64,000 nt of DNA from Neckera pumila (GCA_963969595.1 OZ018412.1:10232501-10296500); one strand, 5' to 3'. Shown: positions 1 through 13,452, numbered from the stretch's first letter. Numbers and translations are program-made. The notes: generated from the sequence alone by a model not told the origin.

Positions 1-2132
1 CTAAAACCAACCACTCTAAATTCTTGCCTAAAATGCACTCCTACTATTCATGAAAGTCTATGGTTAGTTTTAGAAACACCTATTTTTAGTACTTTTGAAA
101 ATTTGTAGTTTATTTATACAATGTCCATAAAATGCATATTAAGAGAATCTAGAATCCCCTTCTGATTACCAATAAGATCTCACAAGAAAAAATTCAAATT
201 GTAGTCGAAACCTTGTTGAATTGGTTATTGTGCGATTTTATGTAATTAGAGTAGAGATGCTCTTTAACCCTGGAACGCCGCGGACGCCATTCCATGGCGT
301 TCTGATGACAATACTGTTGAGCCAAGAGAGTTCAAAAGTATTTTTTCATCCTCCTTTTCCTTGTTGACCTTATCACATTGGGTTATGAAGAGTATCCAAT
401 TGAGTTTGTACTCTTTCCAATTTTTGTCTTCACGGAAACGAGAAGCTATTATAGAAAACGGATCACAAAATATGCTATTTTAGAGTATTTTGGAAAGTTG
501 TTGCTCTTTGCTTTAAATCTGAACTTTCTCCACAAAAATGATATTTTTTGAATTTGAGTCAAACTAACAAAATGAAGGTCATCTACTCTAGTTTCACCTC
601 CAATTTGAATTTTGAAAAAATTCTTAATATTGCATATTTTATTGCAATTTGAACATTGGGTGTATTTTCAATGTCTATTATTTTCTAATCATAGAATGAT
701 ACGGAAACTGAGTTTACACCATGATGTTTTTCATTGTGATATACACTTATGGTGAAATTTTCTGATTTTCAAAATTATTTTTCTATTTAATATAATTTTT
801 CTTCACTTTTTCTTCAAAGATTCTTTAAAAAATTATTTTCTACCAAAAAATCTAATTTTTTTCTGAAGTAAAGAAGACATGTACTTTCATCTCTGAACAA
901 TAAAAATAAAAATTTTCATACATAGGGGAGGCAGCCCATTCTTAATCGACGCCCCATTGTGGTCATGTAAATTGTTGCCTTTCCGTGAAGGAGGAGATGA
1001 CAAGTGATTAATTAGGGCATGGTTACCGAGGTAGTTGTGGCACATTAGGATTGCCTCCAAGACTCTCAATATTGCAACCAACCCTTGGTGGATTTTGCAA
1101 CCGGGCCTTGGTTGGAAATAAGAAAGTCATTATGACTAGAATGGGTCAAATATAATCTTCAAGCAAAAAATTCATAGTAAATATGTTTTGAGAAATAAAA
1201 ATCTGAAAAATTACGGAAACCTTCCGAACTCTATTTTTGCACCCAGGAAAATTTTCCCACTGAAGAAATCCGCCTGTAGATATGCGTAATTCCTTAAGTG
1301 ATCGGAAATGGGTTGCCTCCCCTATCTAGTTGCAAAATGGTAGCAAATTGAGTGATGGACAGTGAGGTTTGAATCAAAGGTCATGGGTCAGTCATTTAGG
1401 GGTTAATTCGGGTTCAGCAAGAACAGAGACGTTTCTATTAAAGAGGTCTGCGAGGAGAACTGGATTGAACCGTGGAGAGCGTCTGTTCCCATGGTAAAGA
1501 ACGAGGGGCACTTCGTCTCTCTCAAACTGAAGTCTAGAACGCGGGAAGCCTAGAACGCGGGAACTCAAACTGCAGTCTCGCAGAAAGCCGCAATTCGCTT
1601 GGAGCTTCAATCTCACTCTCATACCTGAGCCTGAATTGCTCTACACCGTTTGCGTTTTTTTTTGGATTCTTTCCTGAAGAATCAATGCTGGGTCTGCACA
1701 TCTTGAGTATTCACTGCATTTTATTTTCAGGACCTTGAATTTGGTGGTCTGTGAGGTGTGCAGGCAGAGTCAATCACCGTGAATTTGAAATTTTATGTGA
1801 TTTGGGCTTCAGGGCTTCAGCCATTTTCAGGTGTTAGCGGCCCGTGCTATGATAGTTGATGAAGTCTGGAAGAAGTTGGGATGGAGAACGTTGCTTTGGA
1901 GAAGTATCTGTGCAATGATTGGGGTGTTATTGGGGTGTTTGTGTTGGGATCGTAGCCTTGGTTGTGTTGATAGAACAGTGGATTGGATTCAGCCTCGTGG
2001 ATGTGAATCTCTACAAGATAGGATTGTAGATGCGGTGATGTACTGAGCTCGGTGTGTTTGTTTCTGAGTGAGTGTTTGGAGAGTTTTTTGGGGTGGGGTG
2101 AGCAAGAGGTGGTGAAAAGGTGTTGCGCGAGA
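1..2132. other. Intergenic DNA and 5' flank of the RAD51AP1-like gene
   Basis: No credible coding region is seen. The first ~250 bases are a diverged direct copy of about 47070-47320 (shared blocks around 'cctaaaatgcactcctactattcat' at 27-52 and 'agaatccccttctgat' near 150), so this is a dispersed repeat. From about 1390 the base composition becomes more balanced and runs into the probable promoter and 5' leader of the gene starting at 2133. No TATA box could be assigned with confidence. Confidence 0.5.
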
Positions 2133-5100
2133 ATGAAGGGCTCCCGGATAGTCTCGAGACCGCCGAGGCAAGCCAAGAGTGGTGTGACCTATAAGGAGAG
2201 CGATGACGACGAAGAGGAACTCGTTCCGAATGCAAGGTTGCCCAGCGATGATGCTGTGTGCAGGAGGAGCAGCTTGAGAAACAGCGTGGGTGAGGTTGAG
2301 GATCTGGGGACCGCCAAGGGGAAGAGAACTCTAACCCTAAAAAGGGCAAGGACTGTGGTAAGCTCAGCTTGACCACGGTTGTGCCAGTTACTCTTGTGTT
2401 CCCTTCATCTTGGGTATCTTCTAAGGTAACCACACCTTAACGCGACACTGGAAGCGCTCAGCATAGCTACTATTATTAGAGTGGAACAATTTTTATTTGT
2501 ATATAATTTTCATCAAATCAAAGAAGGTTTTAATGCACAATAGAATGTGATATTTGGGTATTATGCGCAAGAGTTATAAGGTTCTAAAGTTTTACTGGTA
2601 CTTGACCTAACATCAACATGAGTTCTGATGTCAAGGTAATATACTTTCTCGAATTCGAATTTTGCAAGATTTTACAGTGTTGCTTTTTTGTCTATGTCAT
2701 CTTTGGCCACCTCTACCTAAGTGTCACTCTTGTGGGGGATTATGAACCACGATCTCACTTATTCAATGATACCTGCTGCGTTTTCTGAACAATTCTGAAC
2801 TTCTACAAGTGAGTAGCAAAGGCATCTGCTGGTGATAGCTGCATTCACAATTAGGGTATATTCACACAAGCCCAAACCATAGTTCCCAGGAGAGTGCTAC
2901 TCTGAGCATTAACAGACTTTTGGTTGTTGGTTTCAACAGGAGCCTCTTGTGACAGTTGGAAAGGAAGACATACATTTTCACACGATAAAAGATGAGGAGA
3001 AGCCAGCTCTGTCTCCCGATCATGGGCGCCAGTTTCGCCACGTTGTGGACTCAGCTCAGGGAGTGCCTAATTTGCTTAGGGAGAGCAGTGCCTTTGAGTA
3101 TCTCTTGGAAGCCGTTAGCGGTGCAAGTGCGGATGAAGAAGACGAGGGTGCTTCTGTTGGCAAACGTTTCAGTTCGCCAAAAAAAGCTGGTCAATCCGAA
3201 AACAGAAACGATCAGGAGGTATGTAGTATGTCACCTTTGATTTTTAAAATACACTAGGGTCCTTTATACTTTGGATAGGACTTCAGTACCTTATAGAATG
3301 TCGGGTTTGCATCGCGGACCCTCTTTACTACTATCCCGGGGCCAGTTTGCACTATAGAGGACTTGGAGGAGGAATCCAACACATTGCAGGGTTTCTTTCC
3401 TCCATGCCCTATGCTTTGAAAACCCTTGCAGATGAAGGATCCCGGCTTCAGGGTGCTCTTTTGAAGACCCTCTCAATCATAAGCTTTATGAAGTGGAGCG
3501 AGTGATTTGGGTTTGTGATAAGGCCAAACTGGCTGATAGGCTGTGCAGGCCGTTCTATTTAGGTTCTCATTGAAAACTATGTGAAAATGGGTTCTCTAAA
3601 GGTTGATGTCATTCACCTTTGGTTCTTGTAATTACGGGAGGGTCCGTGATACTTCGGATTTCGTCATTTTCTTTACCCTATAGAAGGCCGGATTTGCACA
3701 GCGGATCCTCTGTACTACTTCTGTTCCATTGTTCGCTTTAGGATTCAGAAGTTCAGCATTCATTTGTGCTGTCATTCCAATTGACTGAACAGGCAGTTTA
3801 CCCCCGCCAGTTTAATCATTTCTAGTTGGTTTTTGTTCTGACTTATTAGCGGTTTTTACCGATTGCAAGCTAGAGATCATCCAACCGAAAGTTTTCAAAT
3901 TTTGAATGTGTTCGATTGCAGGAAGAAATGACCTCACCTGCATATAGTGCTGAACTAAATGCTGGTTGTGCTACTTATGAACGTAAAGTTCTTGCCGTGA
4001 AAGGGTTGAAGAGTGAGGACAGAGAGGGAACCAACGCCTTGAGAGGATATGCACACTCTTCTGACGAGGTATTAACTCGAGCCATATTTAGCAATTGCTT
4101 TTCTTGAGTGGTGTACTTGATACCATGGTCGGTTGTATTTCACTGCTTGTCGTCTATGCTTGTCATCCATGCTTGTGGCCTCTGGACTTAGAACGTCTAA
4201 GCTTGATGTCGTCGTGACGTTACTAGGAATGTCTGTATGCACCAAATTCCAACCCAGACCTAAGGTTTGTATGTTATCGTTTTTTTTCTGTTCAGGAAAG
4301 TAGTTTAGTCAATTCGAGTGTTGGCAAAGGGATGAAGAACACGCTGGAAAGTGAGAGGGACAAGAAAATTGCACAGGAGGGGATCTCTTCTGCAGATGAG
4401 AAGAAATACAGCAGGAGGGGCGAGAGAGATAAGCAGGGTAGCATGTCTTCTTCCGACGGAAAGAAAGTCAGTAAGAAGATGGAGGGAGAAAGACAGGAAA
4501 GCATGGCTTGTGTCCATGAAAAGAAAGACAGTATGAAAAGCGAGGATGATATGCAGGATGGCGTGCCTCACACCCATGGAAAGAAAGACAGAAAGGGTGC
4601 TGAAGAGAAGCTGGATGATGTGTCTTCCGCAGATGAGGACGAAGAAGATGATGAAGAAGATGAAGATTCTTGGAATGAAAGCTTAGACGCTTCAGATGCT
4701 GAGAATAAGAGACCTGTAAAAGGAAAGAGTAATAATCCTTCTCCAGCCAAGAAGCCAAGCCAGGAGTTAAAAAACTTTGTGAGTGATGCTTTTAATACCT
4801 ATTGAATTTGATTGGGCCTCCACAGTTCTATTGTATGTACCGTGTTTAACCTGTGCATGCTCAATAAGTGTCTTCGGATGTTAATGAATTTCCTAGTAAT
4901 TCATCTCTCTATATATTGCAGGTGAAGAAGACCAAGGTTACCAAGAAGGGTTCGGGTACTCCAGGCCCTGTTCTCTTGCCTGCAAAGTCGACAAGTAAAG
5001 CCTGTGCACACGATCTTGCCTAATTTGACGTGTGATTCCTGGTCTTGTTGGTCTCCTTTTGGGTGTATGTTATCTACGACGTGATGGTGCTATATGTAAT

Positions 5101-5478
5101 TTTTGACCCTTTTTTTAAGTGAAGTTCTCAAGATTGTTTTGTGTCTCTGCAGGTGTTCCACCGTTGCTTCCAAAGAAGCGACCAGGCCTTTGGGCCGGTA
5201 CAAAACCTTTTGTTCCTCCGGGTACTGCATTTATTTTCTCCATTGTGCAATCTTCTCTACATGAGAACTTGTAAGCCAATCTGTTTACGAAGTGAGATTT
5301 AGTTCTATACTGTTCTCGTTCTACTGGTGTGAATTCGGTTGGAGGTACTGATAAAAGGCCTGATTGTATTGCAGGTCCTGTGAATCTACAGTCACCAATC
5401 GTAGCCCATAGACGAGTAGTAGGACTCTCTCGGCGTCACAGACCTCCACCATTGCACCCTTATCTATTGGGATCATAA
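2133..5478 (+). CDS. RAD51AP1-like: RAD51AP1-like RAD51-interacting protein, seven exons, 459 aa
   Basis: Likely accessory factor of RAD51 in nuclear homologous recombination. Exons: 2133-2357, 2940-3218, 3922-4068, 4296-4778, 4922-4994, 5153-5221, 5375-5478; all introns GT-AG, the first four exon ends in phase 0, and the total is exactly 460 codons. The N-terminus has a basic stretch, then VTYKESDDDEEELV (about residues 18-31), like the VNYSQ...SDSDDDFV start of animal RAD51AP1. Residues 218-378 hold about five imperfect ~20-residue Lys/Glu/Ser repeats and an Asp/Glu-rich block, matching the family's acidic middle. The end carries KPFVPPG (420-426) and GLSR (442-445) spaced five residues from PLHP (451-454). 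GLSR-x5-PLHP is the RAD51-binding motif of human RAD51AP1, with identical spacing. Start chosen as the first ATG giving this N-terminus. Overall similarity is otherwise low; the call rests on motif order. It could instead be another protein that shares the RAD51-interaction motif. Confidence 0.75.
3256..3725. repeat. Diverged duplicated segment within intron 2 of the RAD51AP1-like gene
   Basis: A segment with 'gggtcctttatactttggat' and 'tagaatgtcgggtttgcat' at about 3256-3345 recurs diverged at about 3643-3725 ('ggtccgtgatacttcggat', 'tagaaggccggatttgcac'). Both copies lie in the intron between exons 2 and 3. There is no coding signal in either copy. Confidence 0.5.
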
Positions 5479-8400
5479 GAAGCGAAAGTTTGGATCACAA
5501 TCTCTAAGATCGAAGCAGGTGCTGTCTGCACTTTCTGTGAGGTGAGGGTGAAATTTATGGATAATCTGCAAGCATAATGCATATATATCTTGCGTAATAT
5601 AGTGTGCTTGTATTGTGCACATCAATAGTGGATATGAAAGCAATATCTTCACGTGCCCCAATTTTTTCCAAGGGGGAGGTTTTCTCTGCAGAGAACCATC
5701 TTTCCTGTAACATATGTTGCAATTTTTATAACGCTATTGTACTGGACCTCTAACATTTAAAAGTTCTTCACTCCCGGTTACATCCTAGACGTCTACACAT
5801 TGCTACTGCTCTGTGGCCTCAATATATGTTCTGGTAGTCTTTATAAACATCTCAGGGCCAGTTAAATAAGATTTTAAGGACCGCACCCCAAAGCAACTGA
5901 GAGCTCCCATCACAATGATCCACGAAACTGAGGCAGTGAAGTCAAGTGTTTGAGACGTTTGTACTCCAAAAGCCATATCACAAGAATTAGTGAAGAAATT
6001 TCAAAGAGTGCACACAAAAGTTGTATTATAGTATGTGAGATATTACATACACCTACAAAAAGTTGAAGCAAAATGCAATCTTAAGGTAGTCTATTCTAGA
6101 AGTAACCTTGTTCTAAATGTGACTCCTATCTAGGAATGAGTGACATGTTTGAAATACCTATTATTGTCAATGATGAGTTAGGTAGGCTTAATCCTAAAGT
6201 GCTTTGATGTCCATATTTGGGATGATGAATAGAGGGCTTCAAGGCATTGTTTAGGCTAGCTAACTTCTCATTCATCCAATGTAATTCTTGAATCTAGAAA
6301 AGACAACTTATTTTAATGACCAAATTCATGAAGTTTTTGTAAATGATGTTTTTGTACAAAGATATAAGGCAAAATGTGCAATTTTTTCAAAAAAGAATTG
6401 AGGTGTTTAAGGGTTAAATGCACTTTAAGAGTAGAATACCTTAGTTCAAAAGTCAATGAGTCTCAAAGTTTGCAGCGCAGTAGAATTATCTTTGAACATC
6501 TTAAATTTTTTGACTCCATTTGGAAACAAACTAATTAATTTTTACTACAATATTAGTTGTATACCTTTGGCATGTCTAAGTAATTTGTATATGATACAAC
6601 TTCACACTAAAATTGTTAAAATATGATTGCATACATTTAAAAAAGAATTTAATCTTGAAAAATACATTTGAAACTTGTATGAATGGAATTTAAAGACTTT
6701 TGATCGAATCAAAGGTATAGGATCTTCTTGGTAACATAAAGAATCTATAGGTGCTATACTTGTTTCAAATTTGCACATGCAATATTTTATTAATATAAAT
6801 ATCATTTCAAGATACCACAATTTTTTTGAAAATATTTGTTTTGTAATCATGCTTTCATTTTTCACCATTGAATTTTGCAATGATGTTAGTTCTTTAAAAT
6901 GACACCTTCCTTGTATGTTAGATTATATCTTACAATCTTCAATTTTCTTATATATTCTTTGAAAATGTCTCAAGCACAAAATGGCTTAGCGCTTTTTGAT
7001 TATTGTGTGCTTATGTTTAGTTTTTAGAGTTTTTTTATACAAGTTGTAGAAATTAATTCCAATCTCTTTCCTACTTCCTTCTAAGTTTCCATTCTTCTAT
7101 TTTCTTTCTAACTTCCTTCTTTTTCCTTCCTATTCCTTCTTTCTTTTATATTTTTATTTTTTTTCAATTATTGAAGTCTATTTGTTGACTTTGCAAAGAC
7201 AATTATTCAAATTCAAAAACAAAATTCAAAATTTTTTAGTTCCTTGTTATCATATCTAAGAGTCAATAATTGTAAGACCTTATCTTGAATATAAAATGCC
7301 AATGCTAACATGTGATTTATTATTCCAAATTCTATCTCTAAGCCTATCGTTTCTTAACTATAGATATACTCCCCTTCTAATTTTCCTTCTCCTTCATTCC
7401 AATTCTTTCCTCTAATGTTTCTTTTTTTGTTTTATCAAATACAACAATTCGGTTGTATATGAGTGTATGAGAGTTTAAAGCAAGAGAGTGAGACAAACTC
7501 TCTATTTAATTTAGTTGGAGCAACAAGAGTGTGGTTTTTTGGGAAGAAAGTCCTTGGACCACTTTCCAAATTCCTTGGGCCACGTAGTACTCAGACCCCC
7601 ACCTTTGGATCAGTCCATTTGGGGATCATCTCCTTGCCATTGGATCAAGCACTTGTTTGGGGACAGCTCCATATTGTTAGATCAGTCCTTCAAAGACAAC
7701 CCATTTTAGGATAAGGCTTGAAGTCGGGCCCCTTGTACTAGAGGGTTTTGTGTCTTGCTTAACATTGGGGTCTATTTTTTAATACTGAAGATTGTATTTG
7801 TTAAGTGTTGTGGTCTAAACCTTTTAATATTTGGAAACTAGACTTAATTGGCATACATTAGGGTTTGATTTTTGGTACTAAATCTTGACACAAACTAGGT
7901 ATAAATATAATTAAAGCTAGCTTACAATTTAGAAACCAATCTTAGTTTTATAAAACCAAACTTTGGGAACTTGATTTGTAATCTCAATTATAAAAATGAA
8001 ACTTGGGACTAAACTTTGAGGACTACTTGGGAGTTTTTTGGTCTCTATAGATAGACCTTAGGTCCAAAGCTTTGTTGTCACTCGGCCTTTTGCATCAAAA
8101 GTATGGACTTGGGCACCTAAGGGAGTCAAAATTTTGCAGTGCTAGTATATAATAACTAAGATTTGAGACTACGAAGGTTCAAAGCTTCACCGTATGTGGA
8201 GCAATACATGAAGTAATAGATCCAAATTGGATAGGGAAATGTTAATGAAATATTAGTACAATCCTTTTCACTTTCAAAAACAACAATACTTATTAGTATG
8301 AACACATAAACATTCACATAAATATAACTTTGTTAGTACAACAAATACACAACTCTAGGGGATTCTCAATTCAGGATTTTCCACCAATTAAGGAGTGTGC

Positions 8401-8519
8401 ATAACTCAACAAAACATGCACTAGGGGGCCCTACAAACGGCATCGGCAAGGTATTGGGAACTAATTTCTAGGATTCATACAAATTAGTATTACAACTCCA
8501 AAAACAATTTTTTATTACT

Positions 8520-8556
<37 letters not shown>

Positions 8557-10306
8557 GTGCAAGAGAATGCAAGATTAGAAAGAACCCTAATGTCTTTCAA
8601 AGCTTGCTTCATAAACAAGAACAATGGAGCAAAATTGCTTCAAAAAACAACCATTTGGAAACTTTAGCTCAAATAGCCAAAAATCCACTAAAATGGATTC
8701 AACAAAGATAAAGTATCAACAAGCGGTGGTTTAAGAGGGAGACTAGTGCTCTTAAGCACTTTCCCAAAGATACCCCTCCCTTTCAATTCCTAATGGTAAT
8801 CTTATCATTCAAGATTTTCATCCTAATTTTTAGGATTTTTGACTTTCTGCGCTGGTCCAAAATTCTAACTTTTGGGAAAAGACTCCAAATTACGAATTAT
8901 AGATTGCATCATTTTTTGGAAGGCCATGTATATTCAATGGAATATTTTCCCCCTCTTCCTTTTCCATTGCAAAAAATTCATCAAAATCTAGCGCCTATTA
9001 AAAATTGAAATAAGGTAAAAATCCAACTATTGGATTTTATCTTTTCAGCAGAAAGTAACTAGTTTAGGCTCTTCAAAAGGTATGATGGAGTAAGAAGAGA
9101 CCCTACTTTGGCCTCATTTTGATTTTTTACGCTCCCAAAACATTGGTAAATTCCACAATAAATCTCCAATTTTGCTAGAATTGGAGAATCTCACCAGCTC
9201 TAGTACATCTAGATGCTGGAATGCTTTGAAATTTGTTGGAGCATGTTATTAGCATAAAAAATATATATAAATAAATTTAGTGCAATTTCATTCCAACCTA
9301 GGTAATTTATTGGAATTTATAATATCATTTAATGAGGGGTTGAATGAGGGTTTGTAGAAGGTTTGCGCATGGTTCCTAATGTTGAAGTAAAAAAACTTTT
9401 GTTTAGAGTTGTTTAGCTCCTAAAATAGCTAGAATCCATGACATGGATTATTAGTATTTTCAAGAGTTTATTGTTCAAACTACAAGAAATAGATGATATG
9501 CATCCAAATATGCGGAATATTCTAAATGAATTTATGTAGGGCTGGAAAAAAGAAAAACTTATAAAAATGAAGATTTGATGTCTAAAGCGTTCTCGTGCCA
9601 TAATTTATTTTGCCAAAAATTAGCTTAAAATCTACAACGACCTTCTTTCCATGGAATCTTAGGGGCTAACATTGAAGTATACAATAGAAGGGCCTACAAA
9701 TAAATACTTCAAACAAATAGATTAATTTCCATTATTAAATTACTATAATTTTTTTTGGATTTGTTAACAATTCCAAAAAAATTAAAAAACTTTGTTGTAC
9801 ACTTTTGGATATGATATGAATTAATCATGATTTTTTGATGTCTAATTTATTAGATTTCTAAAACCGTGCCCTATTTATGAACTATATGGATTGAACATCT
9901 TGAATTGAGTATTTGCTTTTTTAAAGATTTTTAATGACACATTTGTAGATAGATGTTTAGAAATGGTTATGTCTATCTTTTATTGAGAGATGTTTCGAGT
10001 AGTATTATGAGTCTTCCACACAATGTGAGATTTTAATTTTTAATATTTTCATTGATTTATTGAAAATAGATGTAAAATTTGTCCATCTATAAAGTAAATT
10101 CAATCTAAAAACAACCATTTTCTCCAATAAACAATAATTTGATGTAGAAGAATTTAATTACATTAGTAGAATCAAAACAACAAACCTTAAACTATCAAGC
10201 TTAAGTAAAGATCTCAACCTTCAATTATTAAAAAGAGACAACCCTTTAACAATTAGTCTCTTTTTACCCCCAAGTCTAGTTTTATATTTAAGTTGATGTC
10301 TGTTCA
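5479..10306. other. AT-rich intergenic DNA without recognised genes
   Basis: Several short open frames exist (for example near 7463-7714) but none shows a domain, repeat family or splice pattern that I recognise. Features seen are AT-rich low complexity and a (CAA)n tract near 8518-8556. The first few hundred bases probably include the 3' UTR of the RAD51AP1-like gene. Nothing else is called. Confidence 0.5.
8518..8556. repeat. (CAA)n microsatellite
   Basis: About 12 perfect tandem CAA units in intergenic DNA. Confidence 0.9.
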
Positions 10307-11032
10307 AGTGATAAAGTAATTGAAATCTTATACAAATAGAAGGTTCTTTCAAGCCTTTTGTCTACAATTTGTTCTATGAATGCGGATTATCAATCAATCA
10401 AAATACAGTGCCTAGCCATACATGCATGCTTGTCTGTTTCAGTGAAAAATTGGAATCTTATCACAAGCCTTCTTTTCTACAATTTGTACTATGGATGATC
10501 AACAATCAACTAAAGTACAGTGCCTAGTCATACATACAATATATGCTTGTTGGTTCAAGTGATAAACTAAAATCTTATCAAGATGGAAGATTGCTTCAAG
10601 CCTTCTTTTCTACAATTTGTTCCATGAACGATCATCAATCAATCAAAGTATTGTATAGTGCCTAGTTATACACGTAACTTATACGATTATCTATTCTAGA
10701 CAGTGATAAACTAGAATCCTATCAAGATGGAAGATTCTTGCAAGTCTTCTTTTTTACAATCTGTTATGTAAATGATCATCAATCAATCAATCAAAGTACA
10801 GTACCCAGTCATATACGTAACTTACGTGCTTAATTATTCTAGTGATGAATTAGAATCTTATCAAGGTGGAAGGTTCCTTCAAGCCTTCTTTTCTACAATT
10901 CATTCTACAGATAATCATCTATCAATCAAAGTACAATATATAATTATATACATATGCTTATTTGTTCTATCTTGATAAGCTACAATCTTATCTAGATAGA
11001 AGGTCTCTTGAAGCTTTACTTCTACATTTCAT
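10307..11032. repeat. Minisatellite of ~118-143 bp units, about 5.5 copies
   Basis: Units begin near 10307, 10441, 10559, 10702, 10841 and 10970. Each runs from 'agtgataaa' through 'atcttatcaagatggaaga', 'caagccttcttttctacaat', 'gatcatcaatcaatcaaagta' and 'cagtgcctagtcatac'. The units differ by small indels and substitutions, and the last is truncated. No open reading frame spans the array. This is an old, diverged tandem repeat. Confidence 0.85.
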
Positions 11033-12990
11033 AATCATTGCATTGCTAAAAGGATCAAGTAATTTGGGACAAATGAAAAAACAAGAGGAACAACATAAGC
11101 TTATTTAAATAAAGCAAGAATTTGAATGGTGCAAGAGGGTCATTGCATGAAAAGTGGCACTAGTTATTTGTTACAAAGACAGTGTTGGAGTGTTCCTTTG
11201 CAATAACTTTTGGAACACAATTCCTATACACTTAAATTTTTTACTGGAAATGGTTGTTTTGAGTGTAATCATATTCCATATTTTTTTTTTTATTAAAAAA
11301 ATTACTTTATACTTGAAATTCATTTTAATTAATTTGTCATGTTTTCAATATTTGAGCTTTTTGAAAAAAAAAATTTGGAGTACTCAAAATTAATGATCTA
11401 GAATTGAAATTTTGGTAGTCTATTTCTACAATGGGTGGGCATGTTCTTTCCACAGGGGGGCTGAAAATATATTATTTTATGTCCTCTACCTTCGTGCAAA
11501 TAGGGCTCCATGAGCGCACATTTTTTAACATTGAGAATGGTTTCAAGATTGTTTTTTTAGTGAAATGTCTTTCCTATGAAGTCTTACCAATTTCTAGTTT
11601 TTAAAAAAAAAAAATTCCTACTTTGAGTGTACTTCAATCAATAAAAATCATGTAATATGTCAATTATACAAAGAAAGAGTACTCTACTCCAATCAATGAC
11701 ATAGTTATGATGAAGGAATTTCAATTTTTTTATTATAAATTTTCAAAATTAATCATATTATAATTAGATTGAAGACTAATGGAATTTTAGAAAAAACTAG
11801 TGTTGCTAAGCAAACTTTTAAGCTTGAAAAAAAAGTCTTAAGCCGTGAAAGCAATATGGACAAGTGGGAATGATTTTCATCCAATTTTCATCCTTCTAAG
11901 TGTTTTTTTATTTTGCTAAATGACCTTTTTTATTATCTAAATTCAACTACAAAACAATTGATAGCCACTCAACAATAATTTGTCCCGTAATTTGTTCTAT
12001 TAGCAAAGATGCAACATTATTGTCATCTAAAAAATTGACATCATTAGAATAATTGTATTCCACTCAAAATATAATTGAGCCTCTATTATTTCAAATAATT
12101 TACAAATAGAGTGACTTTTGCTGAGTTAGTGAGGGATGGTGGAATTAGTGTCACCTTTGAACTTTGCCTCACCCAAAAATCTCATTTTTGTGGAAATTAA
12201 AACTAGTGTTTCTTTTATGCAAGATTTTTTGCCAATCGGCTACAACCAAAAGATGTTGGCAATTCTTTTGTAAAGGAAATTTTTTTTAGTGGGGTCAAAA
12301 TCACTAGATTACTCTTGTGTTTTAAGAGCAGTAGCCTAATTTTACCTCAGTAAAGCCTAAGATACTTTGTGAGTATTGAAGAAACAACAGGCTCCTTCTC
12401 CAAAATGAAAAAAAAAACTGAAAAAAACACACACTAAATAAATTGAAACCAAGGAGTACCCTACGCTAAGATCAAAAAATTTGGCTAAAATTACGTCATT
12501 TCTATAAATTAAAAAAATTCCAATGCCACTTGTCATCTTGTGAATGGTTTGAAGTGTCATGGACCCCTGATCATCTGACGTGGAAATTCAATTTGCGACA
12601 CTCCAGTGCCAAATCAGACCTTCACGTACAATTCAGATCTTTCAAGCTACACTGGTTCGAAATAGTGTGACTGCTAAATTAGTATCACCCACACTACAGA
12701 ACAGGCGTTAGGACAAATCAGAGTAGCTGAATCAGAGTAGCCCAGTTGGGAAAAGAATCGCACTGACACCCATGCTTGCCAGCAAGCCCCCCCCACCCCC
12801 CGCGAGTAAAAGGCTGGGTCGACGACATCCCTTAGGGATTGGCCGTCATTGCGCCAGCGAACCCCCCAAAAGAAAAAGATAACAGAAAAAAGAAAGAAGA
12901 AAGAAAGAAAAACCGTGAAAGAAATCGAACAAATCAGAAATCCCTCCTATCATGGCCCCGATGAAGATTCGAGGAGCTAGAAGCAATGCA
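11033..12990. other. AT-rich intergenic DNA leading into the promoter of B3 gene A
   Basis: No coding region supported. The DNA is AT-rich up to about 12540 and then becomes balanced and C-rich, with a poly-C/A tract near 12787-12802. This marks the transition to the B3 gene's regulatory region. Confidence 0.45.
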
Positions 12991-12997
12991 ACTCCCC

Positions 12998-13005
12998 CAC
13001 GTGTC
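12998..13005. promoter_or_regulatory. G-box / ABRE-like CACGTGTC upstream of B3 gene A
   Basis: A CACGTGTC element lies about 550 bases before the chosen start codon. In plants this sequence binds bZIP factors of the ABI5/AREB type, which work with ABI3/VP1. One match of this length can occur by chance, so its function is only suggested. Confidence 0.3.
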
Positions 13006-13101
13006 GAGTTCTCGGAGTTGCATGGCTAGCGCCATACCAGATCCCGCGCTTTTGAAAGCCAGGGCCCAGGGCCCCAAGACCCACGTCATATACTCCCCTG
13101 C

Positions 13102-13127
13102 CAAGTCCCCCCCCCCCCCCCCCCCCC
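13102..13127. repeat. Poly-C tract
   Basis: Uninterrupted C run in the proximal promoter or leader of B3 gene A, flanked by GC-rich DNA. Such runs are prone to assembly length error. Confidence 0.8.
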
Positions 13128-13446
13128 GGGCCTTCAAGTCGGCCGCGCTCGACTTCGTTTCAACTGCGCTCACTACTGTACTGTAGTGTGTAATAAGCTT
13201 AAACTTCACCTTTGCTTTCTCTCCTCTTCTCCAAGTCCTTTGGTTTTCCAAGCCATAGCCCCGGCAGATAAGTTCTCCAAGCCGCTTCTTCTTTGCTCAC
13301 CGGCCTCCCTCTGAGACTCCCGTCTCTCTCGCACTTGCGACTTGAGAAGGACTCGACCGCCGCCTTGGGATCGATCGATCGTCGCAGGAACTTTATATAT
13401 GTCGTGCAGTGGTGGTTCGAGGCGGCAGCCGCGCCATTGATTGATT

Positions 13447-13452
13447 CATGCA
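13447..13452 (+). promoter_or_regulatory. RY-type CATGCA in the 5' leader region of B3 gene A
   Basis: CATGCA is the core of the RY element bound by LAV-family B3 domains. It sits in 'ttcatgcagtt', which is conserved before the start of paralogue B (41614-41624). Conservation between otherwise diverged leaders, plus identity of the motif with the family's own target, suggests autoregulation. That is inference. Confidence 0.35.

Noticed and set aside
10307..11032. CRISPR-like array
   Set aside because: Units of ~130 bp are diverged along their whole length with no constant repeat and unique spacer; the genome is eukaryotic.
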